64,000 nucleotides of DNA from Sphingomonas sp. NFR15. GTDB lineage: Bacteria > Pseudomonadota > Alphaproteobacteria > Sphingomonadales > Sphingomonadaceae. The notes beneath the pieces are model-generated. The model was not told the DNA's origin. It did no database searches and saw nothing but the letters and a program-made list of their open reading frames with translations. This document shows positions 43,689 to 54,009 of the stretch, piece after piece. Positions within the stretch are counted from its first letter, which is position 1; the number at the start of each line of letters is the position of its first letter. Location: NCBI RefSeq assembly GCF_900103265.1, contig NZ_FMWX01000006.1, positions 124,001 to 188,000 on the forward strand, read 5' to 3'. Both the position numbers and the translations under genes were made by a program.

Positions 43689-44069
43689 TCAGTACAGGCC
43701 GACTGCGTTCATCTGATCGCCGAGCCGCTTGAAGATCGCGCGCTTCTCGGCTTCGAGGCGTTTTTCGGCCTCTTCGCGCTTGGTCTGTTCGGGGCCGTCG
43801 ATCTTCTGTTGCGCGACGATCTCGGCGTCGGTGCGATCGGCGTTCCACTGTTTGAAATAGATGATGTCGCGGTGATATTCGCGCGGCTTGCCCTTCATCT
43901 CGATCGCGAAACCGTAGATCATCAGGAAGGTCAGCCCGATCGCGGCGGTGAGGAACACGATCTGATGGCGCGGCCGCCGGCGCAGATAGGCGCGCAAATC
44001 GCCGATCGCTCCGCGCACCGAAGCGGCGGCGGCGAGGTCCTCGGACATCCAGGGCATGCGGAACTTCAT
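43689..44069 (-). CDS. Hypothetical single-pass membrane protein leading the rib operon
   Basis: I do not recognise a family. The product is about 126 aa. A short basic cytoplasmic N-terminus (RAYLRRRPRHQ) is followed by one transmembrane helix (IVFLTAAIGLTFLMIYGFAI) and a charged, helical C-terminal half rich in Lys/Glu (EQTKREEAEKRLEAEKRAIF) that may form a coiled coil. It ends 2 nt before ribD and so is cotranscribed with the riboflavin genes. ATG 44069 is chosen because the sequence before it is Arg/Pro-rich. Confidence 0.65.
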   Translation of the reverse strand: MKFRMPWMSEDLAAAASVRGAIGDLRAYLRRRPRHQIVFLTAAIGLTFLMIYGFAIEMKGKPREYHRDIIYFKQWNADRTDAEIVAQQKIDGPEQTKREEAEKRLEAEKRAIFKRLGDQMNAVGLY

Positions 44070-44124
44070 GGGGCTGAAGATAGGGGCGGGGCGGGGACGG
44101 CGCCAGCCCCCGCCCCGCATAGGC

Positions 44125-44793
44125 TCATTCCGCGTCGGCGAGCACGAAGCTGACCGCGACCGTGCGCCACGCCTCGACCGGGATGCCGTCGCGCGTGCCG
44201 GGCTTGAAGCGCCATTTCTCCAGCGCGCGCCTGCGCGTGACCGCGAAGAACGAATCGCTGGTCGCGCTGACCTGTTCGATATCCTTCACGCGGCCATCGA
44301 CCCCGACCAGCACGCGCACCACCACGCGCCCGCCGCGACCCGCACGCTGCTCGTCGGGCGGAAACAGCGGCTGGAACAGGCTGGCGTAGCGCGGGTCGAT
44401 CGTTGGATCGACGAGGACGGGGGGCACCGGCTTGGCGATTTCGACCGTGCCGGCGCCGGCCGTGCCGCCGCCATCGAGAGCCGGCGTGAAGGTCGGCTGC
44501 GAAATCGGGGCGGGATCGGCGATCTTCGTAACGGTGACGGGCGTGCTGGTATCGACCGGCTGCGGCGAGGCTTGCTCGATCGTTTCGGGTTTCGGCTGCG
44601 GTTGGGGCGGGGGGGGCGGCTTGACGGGGTCGAGCGGGATCGGATTGATCGTCAGGATCGTCTCGACATGCTTCTTGAACGTCGGGTTGGCGAACAGCAC
44701 CAGTCCGCCGAGGATCGCGCCGTTTATGGCGAGCGCGAGGGCGGCGCTGCCTGGATTGATCTGAGTGTGCCGTGCGTGACGATCCGCATACAT
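44125..44793 (-). CDS. tonB: TonB-family energy transducer
   Basis: A 222-aa TonB. It has a short cytoplasmic N-terminus, one transmembrane helix (~AALALAINGAILGGLVLFA), a proline-rich periplasmic spacer (PVKPPPPPQPQPKPE) and a C-terminal TonB domain (PPDEQRAGRGGRVVVRVLVG, RRALEKWRFKPGTRDGIPVE). It transmits ExbBD proton-motive energy to TonB-dependent receptors. No exbBD is adjacent. The promoter region (44794-44889) holds a perfect palindrome. Confidence 0.9.
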   Translation of the reverse strand: MYADRHARHTQINPGSAALALAINGAILGGLVLFANPTFKKHVETILTINPIPLDPVKPPPPPQPQPKPETIEQASPQPVDTSTPVTVTKIADPAPISQPTFTPALDGGGTAGAGTVEIAKPVPPVLVDPTIDPRYASLFQPLFPPDEQRAGRGGRVVVRVLVGVDGRVKDIEQVSATSDSFFAVTRRRALEKWRFKPGTRDGIPVEAWRTVAVSFVLADAE

Positions 44794-44844
44794 GCCTCTG
44801 TCTCCTTCTCCTGGAGTCGCGCCGCCCGGTTCGACGGCACTGGC

Positions 44845-44859
44845 ATGATGTTACATCAT
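44845..44859. promoter_or_regulatory. 15-bp palindrome in the tonB promoter region
   Basis: ATGATGT-T-ACATCAT is a perfect 7-1-7 palindrome about 50 bp upstream of the tonB start, in an AT-rich 96-bp gap between gltX and tonB. It is probably an operator; no regulator gene is adjacent to identify the binder. Confidence 0.5.
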
Positions 44860-44889
44860 TACACAGAAGACAAGAGAGATGTTATATCC

Positions 44890-46212
44890 TCAAGAAAGCC
44901 GCGCGATCGCGCGATCGCGGCCGATCAGCGGCAGCAACGCCTTCATGTCGGGGCCATGATCGAGCCCGGTCAGCGCGCGGCGCAGCGGCAGGAACAACGC
45001 CTTGCCGCTGCGTCCGCTCGCCGCCTTGAGCGCGGCGGTGAGCGTGCCCCAAGGGTCCGCGCCCCAGTCGAGCGTCGCGGCGATCGCCGCGGCCTCGGCG
45101 AGGAAGGCGGCATCGGCGGGGTCGCGTTCCGCGGTGATCGGCCCCTCGATCACACGCCACCATTCGGCGGCTTCGTCGATCCGAGTGAGGTTGGGGCGTA
45201 CCGCCTCCCATTCGGCCCGTCTCATGCCGGCGGGCAGGCGACCGGCGACTCGTTCAAAGTCGAGCTGATGGACGATTCGGGTGTTGACGCCCGCGAGTTC
45301 GGCCTCGTCGAAGCGCGCCGGCGCGCGGCCGAAGCGGCTGAAATCGAACCCGGCGACGAGCGCGGCGGTATCGACCAGCGGCTCGACCGGATCGCTGGTG
45401 CCGATCCGCGCGAGCAGCGCGCGCACCGCCTCGGGCTCGATCCCGCTGTCGCGGAAATGCGCGACGCCAAGCGAGCCGAGTCGCTTCGACAGTTTCCCCT
45501 CGCTGCCGGTCAGCAGCGCTTCATGCGCAAAGGCGGGCGGGGTCGCGCCCATCGCCTCGAACATCTGCAATTGCAGCGCGGTGTTCGAGACATGGTCCTC
45601 ACCACGCACGACATGGGTGATGCCCATCTCGGCATCGTCGATCGCGGAGGGCAGCATATAGAGCCACGATCCGTCGGCGCGGCGGATGACGGGATCGCTC
45701 ATCGTCTTGGCATCGAAGCGTTGCGGCCCGCGGATCAGATCGTCCCAGACGATCGGCGCGTCATGATCGAGCTTGAAGCGCCAGTGCGGGCGCACGCCGT
45801 CCGCCTCCAGCGCGGCGCGATCGGCATCGGTGAGCGCGAGCGCGGCGCGATCGTAGAGCGGCGGCAGCCCGCGCCCGGCCGCGATCTTGCGCTTGAGGTC
45901 GAGTTCGGCCTGCGTTTCATACGCCGGATAGACGCGCCCGGCGGCGCGAAGCTGTTCGAACCGCGCCTCATAGCGCGCGAACCGCGACGACTGGCGCTCC
46001 TCGCCATCGATCGTCAGCCCGAGCCAGCCGAGATCGGCGCGGATCGACTCGACGAACCGCTCCTCGCTGCGTTCGGCATCGGTATCGTCGATGCGCAGCC
46101 AGAATGTGCCGCCGTGTTTCTTCGCCCACAGCCAGTTGTGGAGCGCGGTGCGGATGTTGCCGACATGGAGCAAGCCGGTCGGCGAAGGGGCGAAGCGGGT
46201 ACGGACGGTCAT
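44890..46212 (-). CDS. gltX: Glutamyl-tRNA synthetase
   Basis: A 440-aa class I aminoacyl-tRNA synthetase. The HIGH-type signature is TRFAPSPTGLLHVGNIRTAL near the N-terminus and the KMSKS-type loop is GKLSKRLGSLG. WLRIDDTDAERSEE and HVVRGEDHVSNT are also family features. It is shorter than E. coli GltX (471 aa), which fits one of the two GluRS paralogues common in alphaproteobacteria; which of the two (including possible charging of tRNA-Gln) cannot be decided here. ATG 46212 gives MTVRTRFAPSPTG. Confidence 0.95.
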   Translation of the reverse strand: MTVRTRFAPSPTGLLHVGNIRTALHNWLWAKKHGGTFWLRIDDTDAERSEERFVESIRADLGWLGLTIDGEERQSSRFARYEARFEQLRAAGRVYPAYETQAELDLKRKIAAGRGLPPLYDRAALALTDADRAALEADGVRPHWRFKLDHDAPIVWDDLIRGPQRFDAKTMSDPVIRRADGSWLYMLPSAIDDAEMGITHVVRGEDHVSNTALQLQMFEAMGATPPAFAHEALLTGSEGKLSKRLGSLGVAHFRDSGIEPEAVRALLARIGTSDPVEPLVDTAALVAGFDFSRFGRAPARFDEAELAGVNTRIVHQLDFERVAGRLPAGMRRAEWEAVRPNLTRIDEAAEWWRVIEGPITAERDPADAAFLAEAAAIAATLDWGADPWGTLTAALKAASGRSGKALFLPLRRALTGLDHGPDMKALLPLIGRDRAIARLS

Positions 46213-46222
46213 GCGCGTCGCT

Positions 46223-46765
46223 CTAGGCGCGGCGCGTCTTCCTCGCAAACCGTCCAAGCGTATCTTCGATGTCGCGCGCCTGATCGTCGGTGAGTACGCG
46301 TCGCGGCAGAATCAACAGCATGCGATCCTGAGGCAGCAGAACGATCGAGGCTTTGCCGATGAGCCAGCGATGCAACTCGGGCAAACGGACGATGCTGCTA
46401 CCTGCGGCTGAAGAGGCTACAATCGAGTCGTCGCTCCAGTGCCAGTTCGTTTCGCTGAGCAAAGTGGGCTGCTGCTTGCTCATCCGGCGCACTGATCCGG
46501 GAACGCGCCACCATCCCAGAACCTGAAGACCGATGAACGCCAACGGGAAGACCATCGGCCAAATATTTTCGGCTAGTGCTCTACCAAGCGTCACATGATT
46601 CATCAGCGTCTCGGCAGCGATGACCGCGATAGCTACAGCCGCCAACAGACCCATTATAATCAAGAAGCAGATTATCAGCGGCCGCCGCAGAGAGCTGACC
46701 AGCCATAGCCGTTGCGCCGCCACGTGATCGGCAATCGTCGGCGTGAATGTTACGCTGCCCGTCAT
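46223..46765 (-). CDS. YcxB-like membrane protein
   Basis: A 180-aa protein with two hydrophobic helices (LIICFLIIMGLLAAVAIAVI; NIWPMVFPLAFIGLQVLGWW) and a C-terminal cytoplasmic PH-like region (SETNWHWSDDSIVASS, LPELHRWLIGKASIVLLPQD, LILPRRVLTDDQARDIEDTL) that matches YcxB-like proteins. Function unknown. It lies 10 nt upstream of gltX on the same strand. Codon use is somewhat less GC-biased than its neighbours, which may indicate later acquisition. Confidence 0.75.
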   Translation of the reverse strand: MTGSVTFTPTIADHVAAQRLWLVSSLRRPLIICFLIIMGLLAAVAIAVIAAETLMNHVTLGRALAENIWPMVFPLAFIGLQVLGWWRVPGSVRRMSKQQPTLLSETNWHWSDDSIVASSAAGSSIVRLPELHRWLIGKASIVLLPQDRMLLILPRRVLTDDQARDIEDTLGRFARKTRRA

Positions 46766-46844
46766 AATCGCCCCGCAAGCCCTTCCCCCATCCCTACCGT
46801 CCCTCTAAGGGGGCGGCAAACGTCGCGCGTAAGGGGCCGCCACC

Positions 46845-47780
46845 ATGAAACTCCTCACCGGCAATTCGAACCTGCCGCTGGCGCGCGACATCGCCGCCTA
46901 TCTCGAGATGCCGCTCACGCAGGCGAGCGTGCGCCGCTTCGCCGACGAGGAGGTGTTCGTCGAAATCCAGGAGAACGTGCGCGGCGAGGACGTGTTCGTG
47001 ATCCAGTCGACCGGCTATCCGGCCAACGACAACCTCATGGAATTGCTGATCTGCATCGACGCGCTCAAGCGCGCGTCGGCGCGACGCATCACCGCGGTCG
47101 TCCCCTATTTCGGCTATGCCCGACAGGACCGCAAGCCGGGGCCGCGCACGCCGATCTCGGCGAAGCTGGTCGCCAACCTCATCACCGTCGCGGGCGCGAA
47201 TCGGGTGCTGTCGGTGGATCTTCACGCCGGGCAGATCCAGGGTTTCTTCGATATCCCGACCGACAATCTGTTCGCCGCGCCGGTGATGTCGGCGGACATC
47301 GAGGCGCGCTTCGGCGGGCGCAACCTGATGGTCGTCTCGCCCGACGTCGGCGGCGTGGTCCGCGCGCGCGCGCTCGCCAAGCGACTCGACAACGCGCCGC
47401 TCGCGATCGTCGACAAACGCCGCGAGCGGGCGGGCGAATCGGAGGTGATGAACATCATCGGCGATGTCGAGGGGCGGTTCTGCATCCTGATCGACGATAT
47501 CGTCGATTCGGCCGGCACGCTCTGCAACGCCGCCGCCGCGCTGAAAGACGCGGGCGCCTCCGGTGTGGTCGCTTATGTCACCCACGGCGTGCTCTCGGGC
47601 GGAGCGGTCGCGCGCGTCGAGGCGTCGGCGCTGGAGGAACTGGTCATTACCGATTCGATCGGCGCGCTGGAGGCGATCACCGCCGCCAAGCGAATCCGCC
47701 ACCTGACGATCGCGCCGCTGCTCGGCGAAGCGATCAAGCGGATCGCCGACGAGAGTTCGGTGTCGTCGCTGTTCGACTGA
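46845..47780 (+). CDS. prs: Ribose-phosphate pyrophosphokinase
   Basis: A 311-aa enzyme making PRPP from ribose 5-phosphate and ATP. Landmarks are the N-terminal [40 protein letters not shown] (ATP site), [18 protein letters not shown] and the PRPP-binding loop [17 protein letters not shown]. It feeds purine, pyrimidine, histidine and NAD synthesis. It is divergent from the YcxB-like gene and followed by a dispersed repeat. Confidence 0.96.
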   Translation: MKLLTGNSNLPLARDIAAYLEMPLTQASVRRFADEEVFVEIQENVRGEDVFVIQSTGYPANDNLMELLICIDALKRASARRITAVVPYFGYARQDRKPGPRTPISAKLVANLITVAGANRVLSVDLHAGQIQGFFDIPTDNLFAAPVMSADIEARFGGRNLMVVSPDVGGVVRARALAKRLDNAPLAIVDKRRERAGESEVMNIIGDVEGRFCILIDDIVDSAGTLCNAAAALKDAGASGVVAYVTHGVLSGGAVARVEASALEELVITDSIGALEAITAAKRIRHLTIAPLLGEAIKRIADESSVSSLFD

Positions 47781-47803
47781 GGTGATCTGATCGCCCCCTT
47801 CCC

Positions 47804-47884
47804 CCGTTCGTGCTGAGCTTGTCGAAGCACGTGCCAGATGCGCGGCGTCTGGGGCACGCACTTCGACAAGCTCAGTGGGAACGG
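47804..47884. repeat. Dispersed repeat, family B, inverted pair
   Basis: CCGTTCGTGCTGAGCTTGTC... and inverted ...TTCGACAAGCTCAGTGGGAA lie between prs and a convergent TSUP gene. Confidence 0.7.
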
Positions 47885-47903
47885 GGCAAGCGGTTCGGGA
47901 TGC

Positions 47904-48653
47904 CTAAGCCACCGCGTCCCACACTAGCTTCACACCGACGACGATCATCAGCGCATAGATCGCGCCGTAGAAGCGCTGCGGCGACACGCGCCGGACCAGC
48001 CACACGCCCGCCACGGTCGAGAGGATCGCGACCGGCATCAGCAGCGCCGCCGTCGTGAGATTGCGCGCGGTGAACTGGCCGAGCGCCCAATAGGCCGGGA
48101 CTTTCAACCAGTTGGTCGCGGCGAAGAAAATCGCGGTGGTGCCGACCAGCACGTCGCGCGGCAGCCGGCGCGGCAGCACCCAGAGCTGGAACGGCGGCTG
48201 TCCCGCGTGCGCGATCTGGCTGGTGAAGCCCGACACCACCCCCGCGAGCGTCCCCACCCAGCCGGGCGACCTGGCTGCCGGCACCGCGCCGCCGCGCCGC
48301 TCGAGCCACAGCCGGTACAGCCCGAACACGATGGAGATCCCGCCGACCAGGCCGAGCACCGCGTCCGGATCGACATGCGCGGCGAACAGATAGGCGAGCG
48401 CGATGCCGATGATCGCGCCGGGCAGCATCCACGCCAGCACGAAACCGTCCCAGTCGCGGCGGAACGCCCACACGCTCACCACGTCCTGCGCGATCAGGAT
48501 CGGCAGCAGGATCGCCGCCGCGCGTACCGGCGAGATCGTCATCGCGAGGATCGGCAGCGAGAGCGCGCCCATCCCCGCGAACCCGCCTTTCGAGAGGCCG
48601 AGCAGGATCACCGCCGGCACCGCCAGCGCATAGAACAGCAGCGATTCGCTCAC
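47904..48653 (-). CDS. TSUP-family (TauE/SafE) membrane transporter, second
   Basis: A 249-aa polytopic membrane protein with the duplicated TSUP motif: LLGLSKGGFAGMGALSLPIL near the N-terminus and LAGVVSGFTSQIAHAGQPPF in the second half. It belongs to a different TSUP subgroup from the protein at 15143 (SKGGFAG versus GVGGG motifs). The substrate is likely an anion such as sulfite; unproven. Its start overlaps the crtZ stop (ATGA). Confidence 0.9.
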   Translation of the reverse strand: MSESLLFYALAVPAVILLGLSKGGFAGMGALSLPILAMTISPVRAAAILLPILIAQDVVSVWAFRRDWDGFVLAWMLPGAIIGIALAYLFAAHVDPDAVLGLVGGISIVFGLYRLWLERRGGAVPAARSPGWVGTLAGVVSGFTSQIAHAGQPPFQLWVLPRRLPRDVLVGTTAIFFAATNWLKVPAYWALGQFTARNLTTAALLMPVAILSTVAGVWLVRRVSPQRFYGAIYALMIVVGVKLVWDAVA

Positions 48654-49150
48654 CGCGCGGCCGGCGCCCGCACGCCGGCGCGCGCGCGCCGCTTGAGCTC
48701 GGCCTTGAGCGCTTCGGGCCTGGGTGCGTAGAGGAAGCCGAAGCTCACCGTGCCGTGCTTGGTCTCGACGACATGGTGGAGCCGGTGCGCCTGCACGATC
48801 CGCTTCATATAAACCGATCGCGGCACGTAGCGGTGCGGCACGCGCGCATGGACGATCACGTCATGGAAGCCGAAATAGATCGCGCCATAGGCGGCGATCC
48901 CCGCGCCGATCCAGGTGAAGCCCGGCCACCAGCCGAGTTGCAACCCGCCGAGCAGCAGCACGAACGACGGCACCGCGAAGATCGCGGCGTAGAGATCGTT
49001 GAGCTCGAACCAGCCATGGCGCGCGCGGTGGTGGCTGGCGTGGAGGAACCAGCCGGGGCCATGCATCACCCAGCGGTGCGCGGCATAAGCGAACACTTCC
49101 ATGCCCGCGATCGTCGCGAGGAAGAGGAGAAGGGCGTTGGTCCACGGCAT
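48650..49150 (-). CDS. crtZ: Beta-carotene hydroxylase, CrtZ type
   Basis: A 166-aa di-iron membrane hydroxylase that adds 3-OH groups to beta-ionone rings (zeaxanthin formation). All histidine boxes are visible: HRWVMHG, HASHHRARHGWFELND, HDVIVHARVPHR and HRLHHVVETKHG. Four hydrophobic segments are apparent. No other crt gene is adjacent; it is coupled to a TSUP transporter instead. The full His set and ELND motif argue against a generic fatty-acid hydroxylase. Confidence 0.88.
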   Translation of the reverse strand: MPWTNALLLFLATIAGMEVFAYAAHRWVMHGPGWFLHASHHRARHGWFELNDLYAAIFAVPSFVLLLGGLQLGWWPGFTWIGAGIAAYGAIYFGFHDVIVHARVPHRYVPRSVYMKRIVQAHRLHHVVETKHGTVSFGFLYAPRPEALKAELKRRARAGVRAPAAR

Positions 49151-49171
49151 AGGCGGCGCTATAGCGCCCCA

Positions 49172-49483
49172 ATGGCCAAGACGCGACGCCTGATCCCGCT
49201 GTTGCTGGTCGCCGCGCTCGCCGGCTGTTCGGCACCCGAAGGGCAGGTGCGCGCCGGGCTGATAAGCGCGGGCGTGCCACAGCCGATCGCGGGGTGCATG
49301 GCCGCGCGGATGAGCGACCGGCTTTCGATCGCCCAGTTGCGCCGGCTCGGCGAGATCGGCAAGGCGCGCCGTGCGCGGGGCATCGACGGCCTCATCCGCG
49401 AACTGCGCGCGCTCGACGATCCCGAAATCGTCGATGTCACCGCCACGGCGGCGGCGTTATGCGCGAGTGGGCTTGCGCGATAA
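49172..49483 (+). CDS. Small putative lipoprotein
   Basis: A 103-aa protein with a lipoprotein signal (LIPLLLVAALAGC, lipobox LAGC). The mature part is short and helical (VRAGLISAGVPQPIAGCMAA, RMSDRLSIAQLRRLGEIGKA, LIRELRALDDPEIVDVTATA) and resembles hypothetical proteins of sphingomonads. The function is not known. It diverges from crtZ with a 21-bp gap, so the promoters overlap. Confidence 0.7.
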   Translation: MAKTRRLIPLLLVAALAGCSAPEGQVRAGLISAGVPQPIAGCMAARMSDRLSIAQLRRLGEIGKARRARGIDGLIRELRALDDPEIVDVTATAAALCASGLAR

Positions 49484-49605
49484 CGTTTCGCAATATCAAC
49501 ACCCTTTGATGGCCGGTCGCCGACGGCTGCGCTGCAGGGGTGGATTCGCGCGGGCCGCTGTGCTTTAGGCGGATCAACTGTCCGCAACTCGAAAAGGCGC
49601 GCGCC

Positions 49606-50805
<1,200 letters not shown>

Positions 50806-50826
50806 GCGGTTTGCAAAGGTAGCGCC

Positions 50827-50866
50827 GGCCGGTTTGCAACTTTACATTTGCCAACCGGCCGCCGCA
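50827..50866 (+). terminator. Hairpin between sucC and etfB
   Basis: CGGCCGGTT and AACCGGCCG form a perfect stem around an ~18-nt AT-rich loop just after sucC. No T-run follows, so it may be an attenuator or RNA-stability element rather than a full terminator. Confidence 0.5.
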
Positions 50867-50926
50867 TCGCGCACGGCAGTCTCGCGAAGCGCCGTGTCGC
50901 GCGAAGGAACGTGAGAGGACTGCCGC

Positions 50927-51676
50927 ATGAAGGTGCTGGTGCCGGTCAAGCGGGTGCTTGATTACAATGTGAAGCCCCGGGTGAAGGCGGACGGGACGGG
51001 GATCGACCTCGCCAACGTCAAGATGAGCATGAACCCGTTCGACGAGATCGCCGTCGAAGAGGCGATCCGCCTCAAGGAAAAGGGCGTCGTCACCGAGATC
51101 GTCGTGGTGTCGATCGGCGAACCCAAGGCGCAGGACACGCTGCGCACCGCGCTGGCGATGGGCGCCGACCGCGCGATCCTCGTAACCTCCGATACCAAGG
51201 TCGAGCCGCTCGGCGTCGCCAAGCTGCTCAAGGCGATCGCGGACGAGGAACAGCCCTCGCTCGTCATCCTCGGCAAGCAGGCGATCGACGACGACAACAA
51301 CCAGACCGGGCAGATGCTCGCCGCGCTGACCGGCTGGGGACAGGGCACGTTCGCCTCGAAGATCGAGGTGGAGGGCGATTTCGTCACCGTCACGCGCGAG
51401 GTCGATGGCGGGGCCGAGACCGAGAAGCTCAAGCTCCCCGCGATCGTGACCACCGATCTGCGCCTCAACGAGCCGCGCTACGCCTCGCTGCCCAACATCA
51501 TGAAGGCGAAGTCCAAGCCGCTCGCGACCAAGACCGCCGCCGATTTCGGCGTCGATGTGTCGCCGCGCCTGACCACGCTGAAGGTCGAGGAGCCGGCGAA
51601 GCGCTCGGCGGGCGTCAAGGTCGCCGATGTCGATGAGCTGGTCGGCAAGCTGAAGGCGCTGGGCGTCGCGAAGTAA
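50927..51676 (+). CDS. etfB: Electron transfer flavoprotein, beta subunit
   Basis: A 249-aa ETF beta subunit binding AMP and forming the heterodimer with EtfA. Landmarks are [58 protein letters not shown] and [20 protein letters not shown]. It passes electrons from acyl-CoA and other dehydrogenases to ETF:quinone oxidoreductase. The partner etfA is 107 nt downstream, beyond a palindromic repeat. Confidence 0.95.
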   Translation: MKVLVPVKRVLDYNVKPRVKADGTGIDLANVKMSMNPFDEIAVEEAIRLKEKGVVTEIVVVSIGEPKAQDTLRTALAMGADRAILVTSDTKVEPLGVAKLLKAIADEEQPSLVILGKQAIDDDNNQTGQMLAALTGWGQGTFASKIEVEGDFVTVTREVDGGAETEKLKLPAIVTTDLRLNEPRYASLPNIMKAKSKPLATKTAADFGVDVSPRLTTLKVEEPAKRSAGVKVADVDELVGKLKALGVAK

Positions 51677-51696
51677 GGCGCGCCGAACATATCGAA

Positions 51697-51764
51697 CCGT
51701 TCGCCCTGAGCGTGTCGACGGGCGTGTTTCGGGCGCGGGCTTCGACTGGCTCGGCCCGAACGGG
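51697..51764. repeat. Dispersed repeat, family B, between etfB and etfA
   Basis: CCGTTCGCCCTGAGCGTGTC... and inverted ...TTCGACTGGCTCGGCCCGAA. It interrupts a pair that normally abuts. Confidence 0.65.
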
Positions 51765-51783
51765 AATGAGAGGACCGAGATAG

Positions 51784-52713
51784 ATGAGCGTTCTGGTTTG
51801 GGTCGAACATGACGGCACCGCCGTCAAGGATGCCACGCTTCCGACGGTGACCGCCGCCGCCAAGCTCGGCGACGTGGTGCTGCTCGTCGCGGGTGAAGGC
51901 GTGTCCGCAGCGGCCGACGCCGCGGCCAAGATCGCCGGCGTCGCGAAGGTGTTGGTCGCCGACGAGGCCGCGCTCGCGCACGCGCTGCCCGAGAACGTCG
52001 CGCCGCTGGTGGCGACGCTGATGGCGGATCACGACGCGTTTCTGGTGCCCGCCACCACCAACGGCAAGAACATCGCGCCCCGCGTCGCCGCGTTGCTCGA
52101 TGTGATGCAGATTTCGGACATCCTCAGCGTCGAAAGCGCAGACACGTTCACGCGCCCGATCTACGCTGGCAATGCGATCGCGACGGTGCAATCGAAGGAC
52201 GCCAAGAAGGTGATCTCGGTACGCGGCACCGCGTTCGAGAAGGCAGCGGCCGAAGGGGGCTCGGCACCGGTCGAGCCGGTGTCGGGCGCGACCGACGCGG
52301 GCGTCTCGACCTATGTCGGCAGCGAGATCGCGACGTCGGAGCGGCCCGAACTGACCTCGGCGAAGATCATCGTCTCGGGCGGACGGGCGCTCCAGAACGG
52401 CGAGAATTTCCACGCGCTGATCGAGCCGCTCGCCGACAAGCTCGGCGCGGGCGTGGGCGCGAGCCGCGCGGCGGTCGATGCGGGCTATGTCCCCAACGAC
52501 TATCAGGTCGGCCAGACCGGCAAGATCGTCGCCCCCGAAGTGTATATCGCGGTCGGCATTTCGGGCGCGATCCAGCATCTTGCCGGCATGAAGGATTCGA
52601 AGACGATCATCGCGATCAACAAGGACGAGGACGCGCCGATCTTCCAGGTCGCCGACATCGGGCTGGTCGGCGATCTGTTCAAGATCGTGCCGGAGTTGAC
52701 GTCGAAATTGTAG
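51784..52713 (+). CDS. etfA: Electron transfer flavoprotein, alpha subunit
   Basis: A 309-aa FAD-binding ETF alpha subunit. The N-terminal half ([20 protein letters not shown]) is followed by the FAD domain: [60 protein letters not shown] and [20 protein letters not shown]. It has a good upstream GAGG ribosome site. It works with EtfB. Confidence 0.95.
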   Translation: MSVLVWVEHDGTAVKDATLPTVTAAAKLGDVVLLVAGEGVSAAADAAAKIAGVAKVLVADEAALAHALPENVAPLVATLMADHDAFLVPATTNGKNIAPRVAALLDVMQISDILSVESADTFTRPIYAGNAIATVQSKDAKKVISVRGTAFEKAAAEGGSAPVEPVSGATDAGVSTYVGSEIATSERPELTSAKIIVSGGRALQNGENFHALIEPLADKLGAGVGASRAAVDAGYVPNDYQVGQTGKIVAPEVYIAVGISGAIQHLAGMKDSKTIIAINKDEDAPIFQVADIGLVGDLFKIVPELTSKL

Positions 52714-52836
52714 GATCGGAGCGAAGCTCCGGTCCGGTGCGTGCAAGCGAAGCGCGCATGCACCATTTCGACCGGCCGGCGCGGCCATAGCCGCGGCCGA
52801 CGACGCGGGCTTTGCCCGCGTCGCTGCCATATGAGC
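52714..52836. repeat. Three successive hairpins after etfA
   Basis: GGAGCGAAGCTCC near 52719, GCATGC-containing arms near 52740-52765, and GACGCGGGC-TTT-GCCCGCGTC near 52803-52823. They fill the gap before the PhyH gene; the last may terminate etfBA. Confidence 0.5.
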
Positions 52837-52843
52837 AGACCGA

Positions 52844-53521
52844 ATGGTAAGCGCGGACAATCTCTCGCTCGAACGCCACGGTGCCGAACGCCTGGACTGC
52901 GCCGCGCTTCCGATCCTGTCGCACCTTCTAGCTTTGGCGGATACGCTGCCGGCTGAGCGCGCCGGTACGCGCCTGCACGGCATCCCCGCGCTGACCGCGC
53001 TCCTCGCCCCCGACGCGGCGCTCGGCCATCTCGCCGGCGTTCGCCTTGGTCCGCGCGCCCGGCCGGTTCGCGCGATCCTCTTCGACAAGACCGCCGACAC
53101 GAATTGGGCGCTCGGCTGGCATCAGGACCGCGTGATCGCCGTGCGCGAGCGGATCGACACGCCGGGCTACGGGCCGTGGTCTGTGAAACAGGGGATGCTC
53201 CACGTCGCTCCACCAGCGGCGTTGCTGGCAGGTATGCTGACAATGCGCGTGCATCTCGATGCGGTGCCAGCCACCAACGCGCCATTGCTCGTCGCACCGG
53301 GTACGCACAGGCTCGGGCGGATCGCCGAGGATCGTATCGAGGCGGTTGTGGCCGACCACGGCTCGGTCGCCTGCCTGGCGGACGCTGGGGATGTTTGGCT
53401 TTACGCTACGCCGATCTTGCATGGCTCGGCGGCTGCGGCCGAGCCCGGCCGACGGCGCGTATTCCAGGTCGATTTCGCGGCGTACGATTTGCCCAGCGGG
53501 CTGAGGTGGCTCGGCGTTTAA
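52844..53521 (+). CDS. Phytanoyl-CoA dioxygenase (PhyH) family protein
   Basis: A 225-aa Fe(II)/2-oxoglutarate oxygenase-like protein. The metal triad can be placed at His/Asp of [10 protein letters not shown] and His of [20 protein letters not shown] supplies the 2-oxoglutarate-binding Arg. [11 protein letters not shown] is the usual beta-strand before the distal His. This domain hydroxylates lipids, natural products or halogenates; the substrate is unknown. It is followed by DUF3072, with no obvious shared function. Confidence 0.78.
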   Translation: MVSADNLSLERHGAERLDCAALPILSHLLALADTLPAERAGTRLHGIPALTALLAPDAALGHLAGVRLGPRARPVRAILFDKTADTNWALGWHQDRVIAVRERIDTPGYGPWSVKQGMLHVAPPAALLAGMLTMRVHLDAVPATNAPLLVAPGTHRLGRIAEDRIEAVVADHGSVACLADAGDVWLYATPILHGSAAAAEPGRRRVFQVDFAAYDLPSGLRWLGV

Positions 53522-53584
53522 CCTGACGGGAACCGCGTGCCGGTTCTCGCGTTCAGAACATATCACGAACACATGAGGCAAGCG

Positions 53585-53809
53585 ATGACCGACCAGCCGC
53601 ACAATCCCAAGCTCGACGAGCATCCTGGATCGAATACCGAAAAAGACCCGTCCGACTGGGTCTCGGGTGGCGAGCCGATGACCGGCGCGCAGGCAAGCTA
53701 TCTCACCACGCTGAGCGAGGAAGCCGGCGAAACCCCGCCGCCCGAGGATCTGACCAAGGCGGATGCGTCCAAGCGCATCGATGAGTTGAAGGGCGCGCTC
53801 AGCCGCTGA
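53585..53809 (+). CDS. DUF3072-family small protein
   Basis: A 74-aa soluble, acidic protein: DWVSGGEPMTGAQASYLTTL, SEEAGETPPPEDLTKADASK and IDELKGALSR match the small DUF3072 family of unknown function. ATG 53585 has GAGG 6 nt upstream. ATG 53573 (MRQAMTDQ) would place the start on top of that site. It could act as a small regulatory or stress protein, but nothing in the sequence says so. Confidence 0.8.
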   Translation: MTDQPHNPKLDEHPGSNTEKDPSDWVSGGEPMTGAQASYLTTLSEEAGETPPPEDLTKADASKRIDELKGALSR

Positions 53810-53869
53810 CCGCGGCGAGGGACGGCGTGCGCGATACGTTGGGCGGAGTTGGAGACGATGCTCTCCGCT

Positions 53870-53899
53870 GCGTTCGTGCTGAGCGTGTCGAAGCACGTG
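53870..53899. repeat. Dispersed repeat, family B, half-unit
   Basis: GCGTTCGTGCTGAGCGTGTC... ending CACGTG, with no clear inverted partner, between DUF3072 and infC. Confidence 0.6.
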
Positions 53900-53968
53900 A
53901 CCGCCGCGCGCCATGAGATGCGCGTGGGGATGCCCGACGCGATCCTGCCTCCTGCCACCGCACGCAAA

Positions 53969-54000
53969 CGCCCGGCGTGACTCGCGTCACTGCCGGGCGC
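53969..54000 (-). terminator. Hairpin downstream of infC
   Basis: On the minus strand GCCCGGC and GCCGGGC enclose an inner GTGAC/GTCAC stem with a GCGA loop, followed by GTTTGCG. It could terminate infC. rpmI and rplT, the usual partners, are absent, so infC ends its own transcript. Confidence 0.55.
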
Positions 54001-54009
54001 TTCGCATGC

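Noticed and set aside
44070..44124. FMN riboswitch before the riboflavin genes
   Set aside because: The gap is only 55 nt and lacks the RFN element's conserved segments.
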